Below are positions 7,594 to 16,219 of a DNA stretch of 64,000 nucleotides, piece by piece; the stretch's first letter is position 1, and every line of letters begins with the position of its first letter. The stretch lies in the NCBI RefSeq assembly GCF_024137025.1, contig NZ_JAMYJR010000031.1, positions 1-64,000 on the forward strand, written 5' to 3'. The position numbers and the translations under genes were made by a program. Under the pieces are notes generated by a model that was given only the letters and a program-made list of their open reading frames with translations, ran no database searches and had not been told where the DNA came from. The stretch is from Paractinoplanes aksuensis. Lineage in GTDB: Bacteria; Actinomycetota; Actinomycetes; Mycobacteriales; Micromonosporaceae.

Positions 7594-9864
7594 GTGCGCG
7601 TGGATGAGGAACTGAAGCTGACCGCTACCCTGCGGGCGGCCGGGCTCGACGACCGTCGCGGGATCGTGCGGCTGCACCCCGAGGTGATGACCGCCCTTGA
7701 GATCAACGCGGGTGATCCCGTACGCCTCAGTGGGGTCACCACGACGGCCGCGCTGGCGGCCAAGGCCGAGCCGGGCGCGAGCCGCGAGTTTCTCTACGCC
7801 GACGACCTCACCCTCGGCAACCTCGGTCTACGCGACGGTGGGCAAGTGACGATCGCCCGGCAGCCCGCAAAGGCGGCCCGGCGGGTGACGCTGGCCGGCG
7901 AGGCCGACGTGGTCGCGCTGGTGTCGCCCGAGATTCTGCGGCTGGCCCTGCTGGGCAAGGTGGTGAGCACGGGCGACCGGGTCTCGCTGCGCCCGCAGGA
8001 CGTATTGCCGCGCGGCGATCGCCCCCAGGTACCCGATGTCGGCCGCCGGCTGCGCAACCGGCTCGGCTACCAGTGGAACGTCGCCCTGCTCAGCGTCGTG
8101 GAGGTCGCCGACGCGGAGGCGGCTGTCATCACCATGGACACCGTGGTCGGCTGGCAGGACGGTCCGGTCTCGACCCCGGTGCCCGGCCCGGCCGCCGAGC
8201 CGCAAGCCCCGGCGACCACCGACCCCGAGGTGCCGCCGCTCAGCATCGACGACCTCCCCGGCATGCGGTCTCAGGCCAAAGAGCTGGAGGAGCTGCTCGA
8301 TCTGGGCTTCAACCACGGCGAGGTGCTGGCCAAGCTGGGCACCAAGATCTCGCTCGGAGTGCTGATCTCAGGCCCGGCCGGTTCGGGCAAGTCGGCGCTC
8401 GTGCGGGCGGTCGCCGCTCAGGTCAAGGCGCGTGTGGTGCAGGTCTGGGCGCCTGGCCTGGCCGCGCTGACCAACACCGCGGCCGCCGGCCGTCTGCACG
8501 AGCTGGCCCGCGAGGCCCGCGAGGGCGGCGCCACCGTGCTGCTCTTCTCCGACGTGGATTCCATCGCGCCCCGCGACGAACCGGGACCGATCTCCATCGT
8601 CTTCCGCCAGGTGCTCGAGGAAACGCTGCGGGCCGGGGTGGCGGTGGTCGCCACGACCAGCCGGCCCGAGTCGGTCGACACCTCGCTACGCTCGCCCGAA
8701 CTGCTGGCCCTGCAGCTCGCCGTGCCGCTACCGGACACGGCCATGCGGCTGGAGCAGCTGCGGGTGCTGACCCGCGGCATGCCGCTGGCCGAGGACGTGC
8801 GCCTGGACGACATCGCCGGGCGCACCCCGGGCTTTGTCGCCGCCGACCTGGGCGCGCTCGCCCGCGAAGCCGGCGTCCGGGCCGCGCTCCGCCAGACCGA
8901 GAAGCCGAAGGCGGAGCCGGGCCAGGCGACCGAGAAGCCGGGTGCGGGCCCGGAGGCCGAGACCGATACGGATGCTCCGAAGGTCACCATGGCCGACTTC
9001 GAGGGCGCGCTCGACGTCGTGCGGCCGACCTCGATGGCCGACTCCACCCTCGAGGTGGCCGCGGTGACCCTCGAGGACGTCGGCGACATGGTCGAGACCA
9101 AGCAGATGCTGACCGAGTCGGTGCTGTGGCCGCTGACCTACCCCGACACGTTCGCCCGGCTCGGCGTCTCGCCGCCGCGCGGGGTGCTGCTCTACGGCCC
9201 GCCCGGCTGCGGCAAGACCTTCCTGGTCAAGGCCATCGCCGGCACCGGCAAGGCCAACGTGCTCTCGGTCAAGGGGGCCGAGCTGCTGAGCAAATGGGTC
9301 GGCGACAGCGAGCGGGCCGTCCGCGAGCTGTTCCGCCGGGCCCGCGAGGCCGCGCCCACGCTGGTCTTCCTGGACGAGGTCGACGCGCTGGCCCCGACCC
9401 GCGGGCAGGCCACCGACGGCGGCACCACCGACCGGGTCGTGGCCGCCCTGCTGACCGAGCTCGACGGCGTGGAAGACCTGCGCAACGTGGTGGTGATCGG
9501 GGCGACCAACCGGCCCGACCTGATCGACCCGGCCCTGCTGCGGCCGGGCCGGTTGGAGCGGCTGGTCTATGTGCCGCCGCCGGACGCCGAGGCGCGGGCC
9601 GCGATCCTCAAGGCGTCGGCCAAGTCCGTGCCGCTGGACGGCGAGGTCGACCTGGTCGAGCTGGGGGCCGAGCTCGAGGGCTTCTCGGCGGCGGACTGCG
9701 CGGCCCTGATCCGGGAGTCGGCGCTGTCGGCGATGCGCGAGTCGCTCGACGCCACGACGGTCACCGCGGCCAACGTGGCCACGGCCCGCCGGCGCGTACG
9801 GGCCTCACTCGACCCCGGGCAGGTGGCCTGGCTCGCCGCGTACGCCGAGACCCACCAGGCCTAA
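7594..9864 (+). CDS. cpa: Cdc48-like AAA+ ATPase of actinobacteria (Cpa)
   Basis: A 756-residue p97/Cdc48-architecture protein: double-psi barrel-like N domain (residues 1-180), D1 and D2 AAA modules. Homologues (Cpa) have been reported as interactors of the actinobacterial 20S proteasome. D1 has Walker A GPAGSGKS (about 260) but a degenerate Walker B, LLFSDVDSIAP, where p97 has IDELDAIAP, so the catalytic Asp-Glu is replaced by Ser-Asp, and the expected arginine-finger motif is not apparent. D2 is intact: GPPGCGKT (about 536), LVFLDEVDA (about 590), GATNRPDLIDPALLRPGR, and an aromatic pore loop KGAELLSKWVGDSE. D2 is therefore probably the main motor. I give the GTG at 7594; a GTG at 7600 sits at better spacing from AGGGG (7586-7590). 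Its end overlaps the convergent DUF3263 gene by 4 bases. Confidence 0.92.
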   Translation: MRVDEELKLTATLRAAGLDDRRGIVRLHPEVMTALEINAGDPVRLSGVTTTAALAAKAEPGASREFLYADDLTLGNLGLRDGGQVTIARQPAKAARRVTLAGEADVVALVSPEILRLALLGKVVSTGDRVSLRPQDVLPRGDRPQVPDVGRRLRNRLGYQWNVALLSVVEVADAEAAVITMDTVVGWQDGPVSTPVPGPAAEPQAPATTDPEVPPLSIDDLPGMRSQAKELEELLDLGFNHGEVLAKLGTKISLGVLISGPAGSGKSALVRAVAAQVKARVVQVWAPGLAALTNTAAAGRLHELAREAREGGATVLLFSDVDSIAPRDEPGPISIVFRQVLEETLRAGVAVVATTSRPESVDTSLRSPELLALQLAVPLPDTAMRLEQLRVLTRGMPLAEDVRLDDIAGRTPGFVAADLGALAREAGVRAALRQTEKPKAEPGQATEKPGAGPEAETDTDAPKVTMADFEGALDVVRPTSMADSTLEVAAVTLEDVGDMVETKQMLTESVLWPLTYPDTFARLGVSPPRGVLLYGPPGCGKTFLVKAIAGTGKANVLSVKGAELLSKWVGDSERAVRELFRRAREAAPTLVFLDEVDALAPTRGQATDGGTTDRVVAALLTELDGVEDLRNVVVIGATNRPDLIDPALLRPGRLERLVYVPPPDAEARAAILKASAKSVPLDGEVDLVELGAELEGFSAADCAALIRESALSAMRESLDATTVTAANVATARRRVRASLDPGQVAWLAAYAETHQA

Positions 9865-10166
9865 CGGCGGCGGGTGCGGGCCCGGGTCGAGCGCAGGCGG
9901 CGCAGGCGGCCGACCAGCACCGGGTCGTGGGCCAGGGCGGCCGGGTCGTCCAGCAGGGCGTTGAGCAGCTGGTAGTAGCGGGTCGAGCCCAGACCGAAGG
10001 TGTCGCGGATGGCCTGTTCCTTGGAGCCGGCGTGCTTCCACCAGCGGGCCTCGAAGGCGAGGATCTGCTGCTCACGCTCGCCCAGGGCAGGCGTGGAGGC
10101 CGCCTCTTCCGAGCGTGGGGCCGGGATGTGTTGTTGCTCTTCGGACGGGTCCGCGGCGGGCTGCAT
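9861..10166 (-). CDS. DUF3263 helix-turn-helix protein
   Basis: A 101-residue protein of the DUF3263 family, small actinobacterial proteins with a predicted helix-turn-helix. The diagnostic core ILAFEARWWKHAGSKEQAIR followed by DTFGLGSTRYYQLLNALLD occupies residues about 36-75; the N-terminal 30 residues are acidic and Pro-rich and the C-terminus is strongly basic (RRLRRLRSTRARTRRR). I start at the ATG at 10166, which has GGAG four bases upstream; the frame is open nine codons further. Function unknown; DNA binding is inferred from the basic tail and predicted fold. Confidence 0.85.
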   Translation of the reverse strand: MQPAADPSEEQQHIPAPRSEEAASTPALGEREQQILAFEARWWKHAGSKEQAIRDTFGLGSTRYYQLLNALLDDPAALAHDPVLVGRLRRLRSTRARTRRR

Positions 10167-10200
10167 GACGCTCCAAAGAAGAATGACAAGCACAGATGTA

Positions 10201-10243
10201 CGAGGCGGGGACCGTCAGCATAAGTCCGACGGCCCCCGCCTCG
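10201..10243 (-). terminator. terminator-like hairpin after ABC permease
   Basis: Arms of 16 bases at 10201-10216 and 10228-10243 (GAGGCGGGG... with ...CCCCGCCTC, one mismatch) form a strong hairpin 22 bases past the stop of the minus-strand permease gene and upstream of the DUF3263 gene. It likely ends the ABC operon transcript. Confidence 0.7.
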
Positions 10244-10264
10244 CATTTCGCGGCTGACGTTACC

Positions 10265-11275
10265 TCACGTCACGTCACGGCTACGCATAGTCCACATCGC
10301 AGCCCCCACAATGAGCACAAAAACGGCGGCCAGGATGCCGCCGGCCATCGGCCAGGTCAGGGTCAGCGAGTCGGGCACGCAGCCGTTGGCCGAGGAGAAG
10401 TCGCAGGAGTTGTAGTCCTCGATCTTCACCTCCTTGTCCATCCACGCGATCATCCAGATCGGGATCAGGTAGGCCTCGGCGAACTTCACGCTGGCCAGCG
10501 AGAGCACGGTGCCCAGTCCGAACTGGAAGACGATCACGGCGCCGATGGTCACGCCGAGCGCCATCGCGGTGTGCCGGCCCAGCGAGGCCAGGCCGAAGCC
10601 GACCGCGCCGGCCACGATCACCAGGGCCAGGCCGCGCAGCTCCATCAGGCCGATCGACTGCCAGGCGCCCGAAGTCATGCTCTCGCTCGTGCCCCGGGCC
10701 TGGGCGATCAGATAGAACAGCCCGGTCCACACGGCCGAGAAGACCACGGTCAGCGCGGTGAAGAAGACCAGCAGCGCGGCCAGTTTGGTGCCCAGCACCT
10801 TGAGCCGCTGCGGCCGCCAGAGCAGCAGGTTCATCATGCCGCCGCTGCTCCACTCGGCCCCCACGAACGACGCCCCCACGATGAACGCCACCAGGGCCAG
10901 CAGCGCGGCCAGGGTGGTCACCATGTCCGGGAAGCTCTCACGGAAGTCGAAGGTCGGCGGCATGAACCACTGCGCCTGGAAGTCGTCGGCGGTCGGCTCG
11001 ACCATGCCCTCGCAGCCCGGCGGCCAGTTGCTGGCTTGAGCCGTGCCCTGGTCGGCCTGACACTGAGTCATGTCCCGCTGGAACTGCTCCTGCGAGCGCT
11101 GGAATTCCTGCTGGGCCTGGGCCTGGGCCGAGGCGATCTGTTCCGGGCCGACCTTCTCGTTGGTGAAGAACATGCCGGCCGCGACAGCGAGCAGGATCAG
11201 CGTCACGCCGAGCAGGAACAGCTTGGTGAAGCGGCGCTTGGTCAGCCGCCGGGTCTCGGCACTGTAGAGGCTCAC
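10265..11275 (-). CDS. ABC-2 type transporter permease with large external loop
   Basis: A 336-residue permease. A single N-terminal span (residues about 19-40) is followed by roughly 100 residues of soluble, Gln-rich coiled-coil-prone sequence (IASAQAQAQQEFQRSQEQFQ) with a Cys pair (MTQCQ and PGCEG), presumably extracytoplasmic, then five more spans between about 130 and 335. The start is the GTG at 11275, which shares GTGA with the stop of the ATPase gene. A second Cys pair (NSCDF, NGCVP) lies in the last external loop, suggesting disulfides. It forms a two-gene exporter with the upstream ATPase; the substrate is unknown. Confidence 0.9.
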   Translation of the reverse strand: MSLYSAETRRLTKRRFTKLFLLGVTLILLAVAAGMFFTNEKVGPEQIASAQAQAQQEFQRSQEQFQRDMTQCQADQGTAQASNWPPGCEGMVEPTADDFQAQWFMPPTFDFRESFPDMVTTLAALLALVAFIVGASFVGAEWSSGGMMNLLLWRPQRLKVLGTKLAALLVFFTALTVVFSAVWTGLFYLIAQARGTSESMTSGAWQSIGLMELRGLALVIVAGAVGFGLASLGRHTAMALGVTIGAVIVFQFGLGTVLSLASVKFAEAYLIPIWMIAWMDKEVKIEDYNSCDFSSANGCVPDSLTLTWPMAGGILAAVFVLIVGAAMWTMRSRDVT

Positions 11276-12264
11276 TGACCCCACCCTCCGTTCGCGGGCG
11301 CCGGCGCGGCCGCCGTCTGATCCACCTGGCGGTTCTGCCCCTCGACCGGCGCGGTGCCGGTGAGCTGCAGGAAGACGCTCTCCAGGTCGGCCGAGACCGG
11401 GGTCAGCTCGCTCACGTAGATCTCGCGCTCGGCCAGGATCCGGGTGATCTGGGCCGGGTTGCCGGCGTTGCCGACGGTGAAGTGGTCGTGCTCGACGGTC
11501 ACCTGGGCCCCGTTGGCCCGCAGCAGCTCGATCGCGTTGCGCATGTCGACGCCCGGCTCCAGGGCCACCTTCACCGACGACGAGGTGTTGCTCTTGAGCA
11601 CGTCGGCCACCGAACCCGCGGCCACCCGCCGCCCGCCCGAGATGATCGTGACGGAGTCGCAGATGAGCTGGATCTCGCCGAGGATGTGGCTGGACAGCAC
11701 GACGGTCATGCCGGACTCGGCCAGGTTGCGCATCAGCGTGCGCATCTCGCGGATGCCGCCCGGGTCGAGGCCGTTGGCCGGCTCGTCCAGAATCAGCAGC
11801 TTCGGCTCCTTGAGCAGCGCCGACGCCACGGCCAGGCGCTGCTTCATGCCGAGCGAGTAGGTCTTGACCCGGTCCTTGGCGCGGTCCCGCAGGCCGACCA
11901 GCTCGAGGACGGCGACGACCCTGTCCTTGTGCACGCCACCGGCGTCGGCCAGCAGCGAGAGGGTGTCCTGCGCGGTGAAGTTGCCGAAGAACTGCGGGCT
12001 CTCCACGATCGCGCCGACCTGACCCGCGACCTCGGGCAGGCTCTCGGGGACCTCGCGCCCGAGGATCGCCATGCGGCCGCCGTTGGGCTTGATCAGCCCG
12101 AGCAGCGTCCGCAACGTGGTCGTCTTGCCCGACCCGTTGGGCCCGAGGAAGCCGTGCACCTGGCCCGCCTCGACGGTCATGTCGAAGCCGTCGAGCGCTC
12201 TTCGCACCCCTTTGCGGCTGCGATACGTCTTCTGCAGCCCGGATATCTCCAATACGGCAGTCAC
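11272..12264 (-). CDS. ABC transporter ATP-binding protein
   Basis: A 330-residue ATPase of the BcrA/DrrA-like exporter group: Walker A GPNGSGKT near residue 37, Q-loop region VGAIVESPQFF, signature TYSLGMKQRLAVA, Walker B LLILDEPANGLDP and switch LSSHIL. After the ATPase core come about 100 C-terminal residues typical of this group and a Pro/Ala-rich tail. I take the GTG at 12264 (VTAVLEIS) as start; a TTG at 12291 would add nine residues that do not fit the family. It is coupled to the permease by GTGA. With no recognisable substrate gene nearby, drug, peptide or lipid export are all possible. Confidence 0.93.
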   Translation of the reverse strand: MTAVLEISGLQKTYRSRKGVRRALDGFDMTVEAGQVHGFLGPNGSGKTTTLRTLLGLIKPNGGRMAILGREVPESLPEVAGQVGAIVESPQFFGNFTAQDTLSLLADAGGVHKDRVVAVLELVGLRDRAKDRVKTYSLGMKQRLAVASALLKEPKLLILDEPANGLDPGGIREMRTLMRNLAESGMTVVLSSHILGEIQLICDSVTIISGGRRVAAGSVADVLKSNTSSSVKVALEPGVDMRNAIELLRANGAQVTVEHDHFTVGNAGNPAQITRILAEREIYVSELTPVSADLESVFLQLTGTAPVEGQNRQVDQTAAAPAPANGGWGQ

Positions 12265-12315
12265 GGGCGAGACTCTAGACAGACCCGTCAATATGCGCTG
12301 CTGGATCGCCGCCGT

Positions 12316-13101
12316 TCACGCCGTGACGACGTGAACTCCAGCCTCCCGGAAGCGGGCCACGACATCGGCCGGGGCGCCGGAGTCGGTCACCAGAGTCTCG
12401 ATCTTGGTGATCGGGCAGATCCGGGCGAACGCGTGCCCGCCCAGCTTCGACGAGTCGGCGATCACCACGACCCGCTTGGCCCGGGCCACCATCAGGCTGT
12501 TCATCGCGGCCTCGCCCTCGTGGTGGGAAGCGGCGCCGAGCTCGACGTCGACCGCGTCCACGCCGAGCAGCACGATGTCGAGCGTGACCTCCTTGAGCAG
12601 GGCCCCGCCGAGCGGCCCGACCACCTCGAACGACTGCGGGCGGACCACGCCGCCGGCCACGACGATCTTCATGCGCGAGCGGACCAGCAGCTCGTTGGCG
12701 ATGTTGAGCGCGTTGGTGACCACGGTGAGCTGGGAACCCTCGCTGCCGGCGTTCAGGTCCGGGCGTACGGCCAGAGCGCGCGCGACCTCGGTGACCGTGG
12801 TGCCGCCGTTCAGCCCGACGACCGTGCCCGGGGTGACCAGGCCGGCCGCCGCCTCGCCGATGCGCTGCTTCTCGGCCGAGTGCTTGGCGCTCTTGTAGCG
12901 CAGCGGCAGGTCGTAGGAGACGCCGTTGGCGACCGCGCCGCCCCGGGTCCGGGTGATCATCTGCTGCTGGGCCAGCTGGTCGAAGTCGCGGCGGATGGTG
13001 GCCTGCGAGACGTCGAGCCGGCCGGCCGCGTCCTCGACGCTGACCCGTCCGCTCTCGGCGAGTAACTCGAGCAGGGCATTCCACCGCGCGTACCGGTCCA
13101 C
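12316..13101 (-). CDS. DeoR family regulator of amino-sugar operon
   Basis: A 261-residue DeoR-type repressor: N-terminal winged helix (LLELLAESGRVSVEDAAGRL, then DVSQATIRRDFDQLAQQQMI, the classic DeoR signature), then a phosphosugar-binding DeoR C domain with GLNGGTTVTEVARAL, VTNALNIANEL and LGVDAVD. In this family the effector is normally a sugar phosphate. It is divergently transcribed from the SIS-ROK-nagA operon, so an intermediate such as GlcNAc-6-P or GalNAc-6-P is the likely effector (inference). The start is the GTG at 13101 with GGGAG at five bases; an ATG at 13143 would lie inside the palindrome I propose as operator. Confidence 0.9.
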   Translation of the reverse strand: MDRYARWNALLELLAESGRVSVEDAAGRLDVSQATIRRDFDQLAQQQMITRTRGGAVANGVSYDLPLRYKSAKHSAEKQRIGEAAAGLVTPGTVVGLNGGTTVTEVARALAVRPDLNAGSEGSQLTVVTNALNIANELLVRSRMKIVVAGGVVRPQSFEVVGPLGGALLKEVTLDIVLLGVDAVDVELGAASHHEGEAAMNSLMVARAKRVVVIADSSKLGGHAFARICPITKIETLVTDSGAPADVVARFREAGVHVVTA

Positions 13102-13118
13102 CCAGACTCCCAGCTGCA

Positions 13119-13156
13119 CGTTTCGTGATAAGAGTGTGCACATTAGTGCGCGAAAG
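13119..13156. promoter_or_regulatory. putative operator between DeoR gene and nag operon
   Basis: The palindrome TGTGCACA (13135-13142) is flanked symmetrically by TTTCG (13121-13125) and CGAAA (13151-13155), giving a roughly 35-base extended dyad centred at 13138. It lies in the divergent promoter region between the DeoR gene and the amino-sugar operon, the expected place for autoregulated DeoR control. Binding is inferred. Confidence 0.5.
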
Positions 13157-13287
13157 CACGGGAAGCAAAGCTCAGCTCTGCGCGGTGCGGCGGCGACGGT
13201 TGCGTCCGCGCCGGGCTTCCACGCAGAATGACGCTCGAAAGTGCCGGGTACCGAGCGCTTATGCGCACGCGGTGTGAAGGGTGGCCC

Positions 13288-14211
13288 ATGACGTACGTCA
13301 AGGCGGAGATCGCCAGCCAGCCGGAGTGCTGGCGCCAGGCCGCGAAGCTGGCCGACGCCCCCGGCCTGCCGGAGCGCGGCGAGCGGGTCGCCGTCGTCGG
13401 CTGCGGCACCTCGTGGTTCATGGCCAAGGCGTACGCGGCCCTGCGCGAGCAGGCCGGCCAGGGCGAGACCGACGCGTTCCAGGCGTCCGAGTTCCCCCGT
13501 CGCCGCCGCTACGACCGGGTCCTCGCGATCACCCGTTCCGGCACCACGACCGAGGTCCTCGACCTGCTCAACGACCTCGCGGGCGGCACCTCGACCACGG
13601 TCCTGACGGCCGACGAGGCCCAGCCCGCGGCCCGGATCGCCGACCAGACCGTGCTGCTCGACTTCGCCGACGAGCAGTCGGTGGTGCAGACCCGGTTCGC
13701 CACCAGCACCCTCGCGCTGCTGCGGGCCCACCTGGGCGAGGACATGGAATCAGCCGCCACCGACGCCGAGGTGGCCGTGCGGCTGCCCCTGCCCGTGCAC
13801 CCGGCGCTGGCCGAGCAGATCACCTTCCTGGGCCGGGGCTGGACCGTCGGCCTGGCCGAGGAGGCCGCGCTCAAGTGCCGCGAGGCCGCCGGCTACTGGG
13901 CCGAGGCCCACCAGGCCATGGACTACCGGCACGGCCCGATCGCCATCGCCGCCCCGCGCCGCGCGGTGTGGGCCTTCGGCGACGTCCCGACCGGTCTGGC
14001 CGACGAGGTCGAGGCGACCGGCGCCCTGTTCGTGCACAGCCGCCACCACGGCGGGTACGCCGCCCTGGGCAGCTGGTGCGGCGGCCGGGCGCCGCTCGAC
14101 CCGATGGCCGACCTGATCGTGGCCCAGCGCGTCGCCGTGCTGCTCGCCACCAGCCAGGGCCTCGACCCCGACCACCCCCGCAACCTGACCCGCTCGGTCG
14201 TTCTGCAGTGA
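13288..14211 (+). CDS. SIS-domain aldose-ketose isomerase/deaminase-like protein
   Basis: A 307-residue protein with two SIS domains, as in the isomerase half of glucosamine-6-phosphate synthase, without a glutaminase domain. Phosphosugar-binding motifs include VGCGTSWFMAKA (about 37-48), ITRSGTTTEVLDLL and, in the second half, GRGWTVGLAEEAALKCREAA and EAHQAMDYRHGP, the last matching the GlmS catalytic His-Gly-Pro region. Proteins of this form in amino-sugar operons act as sugar-6-phosphate deaminase/isomerases. I start at the ATG at 13288 (MTYVKAEIASQP), the family's usual start, with GGTGG upstream. First gene of an operon, coupled by GTGA to the ROK kinase. Activity is inferred from context. 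Confidence 0.88.
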   Translation: MTYVKAEIASQPECWRQAAKLADAPGLPERGERVAVVGCGTSWFMAKAYAALREQAGQGETDAFQASEFPRRRRYDRVLAITRSGTTTEVLDLLNDLAGGTSTTVLTADEAQPAARIADQTVLLDFADEQSVVQTRFATSTLALLRAHLGEDMESAATDAEVAVRLPLPVHPALAEQITFLGRGWTVGLAEEAALKCREAAGYWAEAHQAMDYRHGPIAIAAPRRAVWAFGDVPTGLADEVEATGALFVHSRHHGGYAALGSWCGGRAPLDPMADLIVAQRVAVLLATSQGLDPDHPRNLTRSVVLQ

Positions 14212-15131
14212 GCCGGGTGGTGGTCGCCCTGGACGTGGGCGGGACGGGCATGAAGTGTGCGCTGGTCCGGCCGGACGGGACGGTCCACCACACCGAGCGG
14301 CACGCCACCCGGGCCGAACGAGGTCCGGAGGCCGTGCTGGGCACGATCCTCGACGTCGCCGAAGGGCTGGCCGCCAAGGCCCGGGCCGACGGCCTCGAAC
14401 CGGTGGCGGCCGGGGTGGCCGTACCCGGTGTCGTCGACGAGGAGAACGGCCTGGCCGCCTGGTCGTCCAACATCGGGTTCCGGGACGTGCCGGTGCGCGC
14501 CCGCCTCGAGGAACGGCTGGGCCTGCCGGCCGCGCTCGGCCACGACGTCCGGGTCGGTGGCATCGCCGAGGCCCGGCTGGGCGGCGGCCGCGGCCACCGG
14601 CACGTGCTCTTCGTCGCCATCGGCACCGGTATCGCGGCCGCTCTGGTCGTCGGCGGGGCCGGCTACTCCGGGGCGCACGGCGCGGCCGGCGAGGTCGGCC
14701 ACATCGTCGTCCGCCCGGGCGGCGAGCCCTGCCCGTGCGGGCAGCGCGGCTGCATGGAGGCCTACGGCTCGGCCCGGGCGGTCGGGCTGCGCTACGCCCA
14801 ACTGGCCGGCGCACCCGGCGCCACCGCGCTCGACGTGGTCACCCGGGCCGGTCAGGGTGACGACCTGGCGGCCACGGTCTGGCGCGAGGCGATCGAGGCG
14901 CTGGCCGACGGCCTGGTCATCGCGCAGGCCCTCTACGACGTGGACGTCCTGGTCGTCGGGGGCGGGCTGGCCGAGGCCGGCGACGCGCTGCTGCCCCCGC
15001 TGGAGGCGGCGTTCCGCGAGCGGATCACCTTCCACCGGCCGCCCGCGTTCGTCCGGGCCGGCCTGGGCGACGAGGCCGGCTGCGTCGGCGCCGCCCTGCT
15101 CGCCCTCGACCACCTGGAGAAGCTCGCATGA
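14208..15131 (+). CDS. ROK family sugar kinase
   Basis: A 307-residue ROK kinase, likely phosphorylating an N-acetylated amino sugar (GlcNAc, GalNAc or ManNAc) for the next enzyme. The ATP phosphate motif is LDVGGTGMKCALV at the N-terminus; the sugar-binding and zinc region shows AGEVGHIVV and the cysteine cluster CPCGQRGCMEAYGS, as in catalytic ROK kinases; LVVGGGLAEAGD is the late adenosine motif. Catalytic Asp is probable in LGHDVRVGGIAEA. The GTG start at 14208 overlaps the TGA of the SIS gene, and its own stop overlaps the nagA ATG, so all three genes are translationally coupled. Confidence 0.93.
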   Translation: MSRVVVALDVGGTGMKCALVRPDGTVHHTERHATRAERGPEAVLGTILDVAEGLAAKARADGLEPVAAGVAVPGVVDEENGLAAWSSNIGFRDVPVRARLEERLGLPAALGHDVRVGGIAEARLGGGRGHRHVLFVAIGTGIAAALVVGGAGYSGAHGAAGEVGHIVVRPGGEPCPCGQRGCMEAYGSARAVGLRYAQLAGAPGATALDVVTRAGQGDDLAATVWREAIEALADGLVIAQALYDVDVLVVGGGLAEAGDALLPPLEAAFRERITFHRPPAFVRAGLGDEAGCVGAALLALDHLEKLA

Positions 15132-16219
15132 CCCGCATCGGCGGCAAGATCGTCCGGCCCGGCGCCGTCGTCGAGGGCTACGTCGAGGTCGACGGGCCGG
15201 CGATCCTGTCGGTCGAGGCGGCCGGGGGCGCGGGCGACGACATCGTCGTACCGGGCTTCGTCGATCTGCACTGCCATGGCGGGGGCGGTCACACGTTCAC
15301 CACCGGTGACGCCGATTCGGCCCGCGGGGCGGCCGCCTTCCACCTCGGCCACGGCACCACGACGCTGCTGGCCAGCCTGGTCAGCTCCCCGTTCGAGCTG
15401 ATGCGCGAGGCCACCGAGGCCTACCGCCCGCTGGTCGAGACCGGGATCATCGGCGGCGTGCACTACGAGGGGCCCTACCTCTCGGGCGTCCGCTGCGGCG
15501 CGCAGAACCCGAAGTTCCTGCGCGAGCCGTCGGTCAAGGAGCTGACCGAGCTGATCGACCTGGGCCCGGTCCGCCTGGTCACGATCGCCCCCGAGCTGCC
15601 GGGCGCCCTAGAGGCCATCGCCTTCCTGGTCGAACGGGGTGTCGCGGCCGCGGTCGGGCACACCGACGCCACGTACGAGCAGACGCTGGCCGGGGTGGCG
15701 GCCGGCGCGACCGTCGGCACCCACCTGTTCAACGGCATGCGCCCGCCCCACCACCGCGAGCCCGGGCCGGTCGTCGGCCTGCTCTCGTCGCCGGTGGTGT
15801 GCGAGCTGATCGCCGACAACATCCACCTGCACCCGGGCATGCTCGGCTTCGCCGCGCGCACGGCCGGGCCCGACAAGGCCGCGCTGATCACCGACGCCAT
15901 CGACGCCACCGGCATGGCCGACGGCACGTACGACCTCGGCGGTCAGCAGGTCGTGGTGGCCGACCGGGTGGCCCGGCTGGCCCGCGACGGTTCGATCGCG
16001 GGCAGCACGCTGACCATGGACGAGGCGCTGCGCAACACCGTCGCGGCCGGGATCGGGCTGGCCGAGGCGGTGGCGATGGCCTCGACCACACCGGCCCGCG
16101 TGCTCGGCCGGGCCGACGAGATCGGCGCGCTCGAGGCCGGGCTGCGGGCCGACCTCGTGGTGCTCACGCCCGACCTGCACGTCAAACGGGTGATGCGCTC
16201 CGGTCACTGGGTGGAGTGA
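15128..16219 (+). CDS. nagA: N-acetylglucosamine-6-phosphate deacetylase
   Basis: NagA (363 aa) removes acetate from GlcNAc-6-P to give GlcN-6-P, which feeds glycolysis after deamination. It is an amidohydrolase TIM barrel: metal motif LHCHGGGGHTF (about residues 48-58), HYEGPYLS, GHTDATYEQT, GTHLFNGMRPPHHREPG, and the catalytic Asp in LITDAIDATGM. The last part, GLRADLVVLTPDLHV, is the usual C-terminal beta domain. ATGA overlap with the ROK kinase gene makes it the third gene of the operon. Its last 38 bases overlap the convergent PAP2 gene. Confidence 0.96.
   Translation: MTRIGGKIVRPGAVVEGYVEVDGPAILSVEAAGGAGDDIVVPGFVDLHCHGGGGHTFTTGDADSARGAAAFHLGHGTTTLLASLVSSPFELMREATEAYRPLVETGIIGGVHYEGPYLSGVRCGAQNPKFLREPSVKELTELIDLGPVRLVTIAPELPGALEAIAFLVERGVAAAVGHTDATYEQTLAGVAAGATVGTHLFNGMRPPHHREPGPVVGLLSSPVVCELIADNIHLHPGMLGFAARTAGPDKAALITDAIDATGMADGTYDLGGQQVVVADRVARLARDGSIAGSTLTMDEALRNTVAAGIGLAEAVAMASTTPARVLGRADEIGALEAGLRADLVVLTPDLHVKRVMRSGHWVE

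Noticed and set aside
13281-14207. Plus-strand frame leading into the ROK kinase, which would give a 616-residue protein
   Set aside because: That region encodes the SIS protein in another frame; the kinase starts at the GTG at 14208 with its normal N-terminus.
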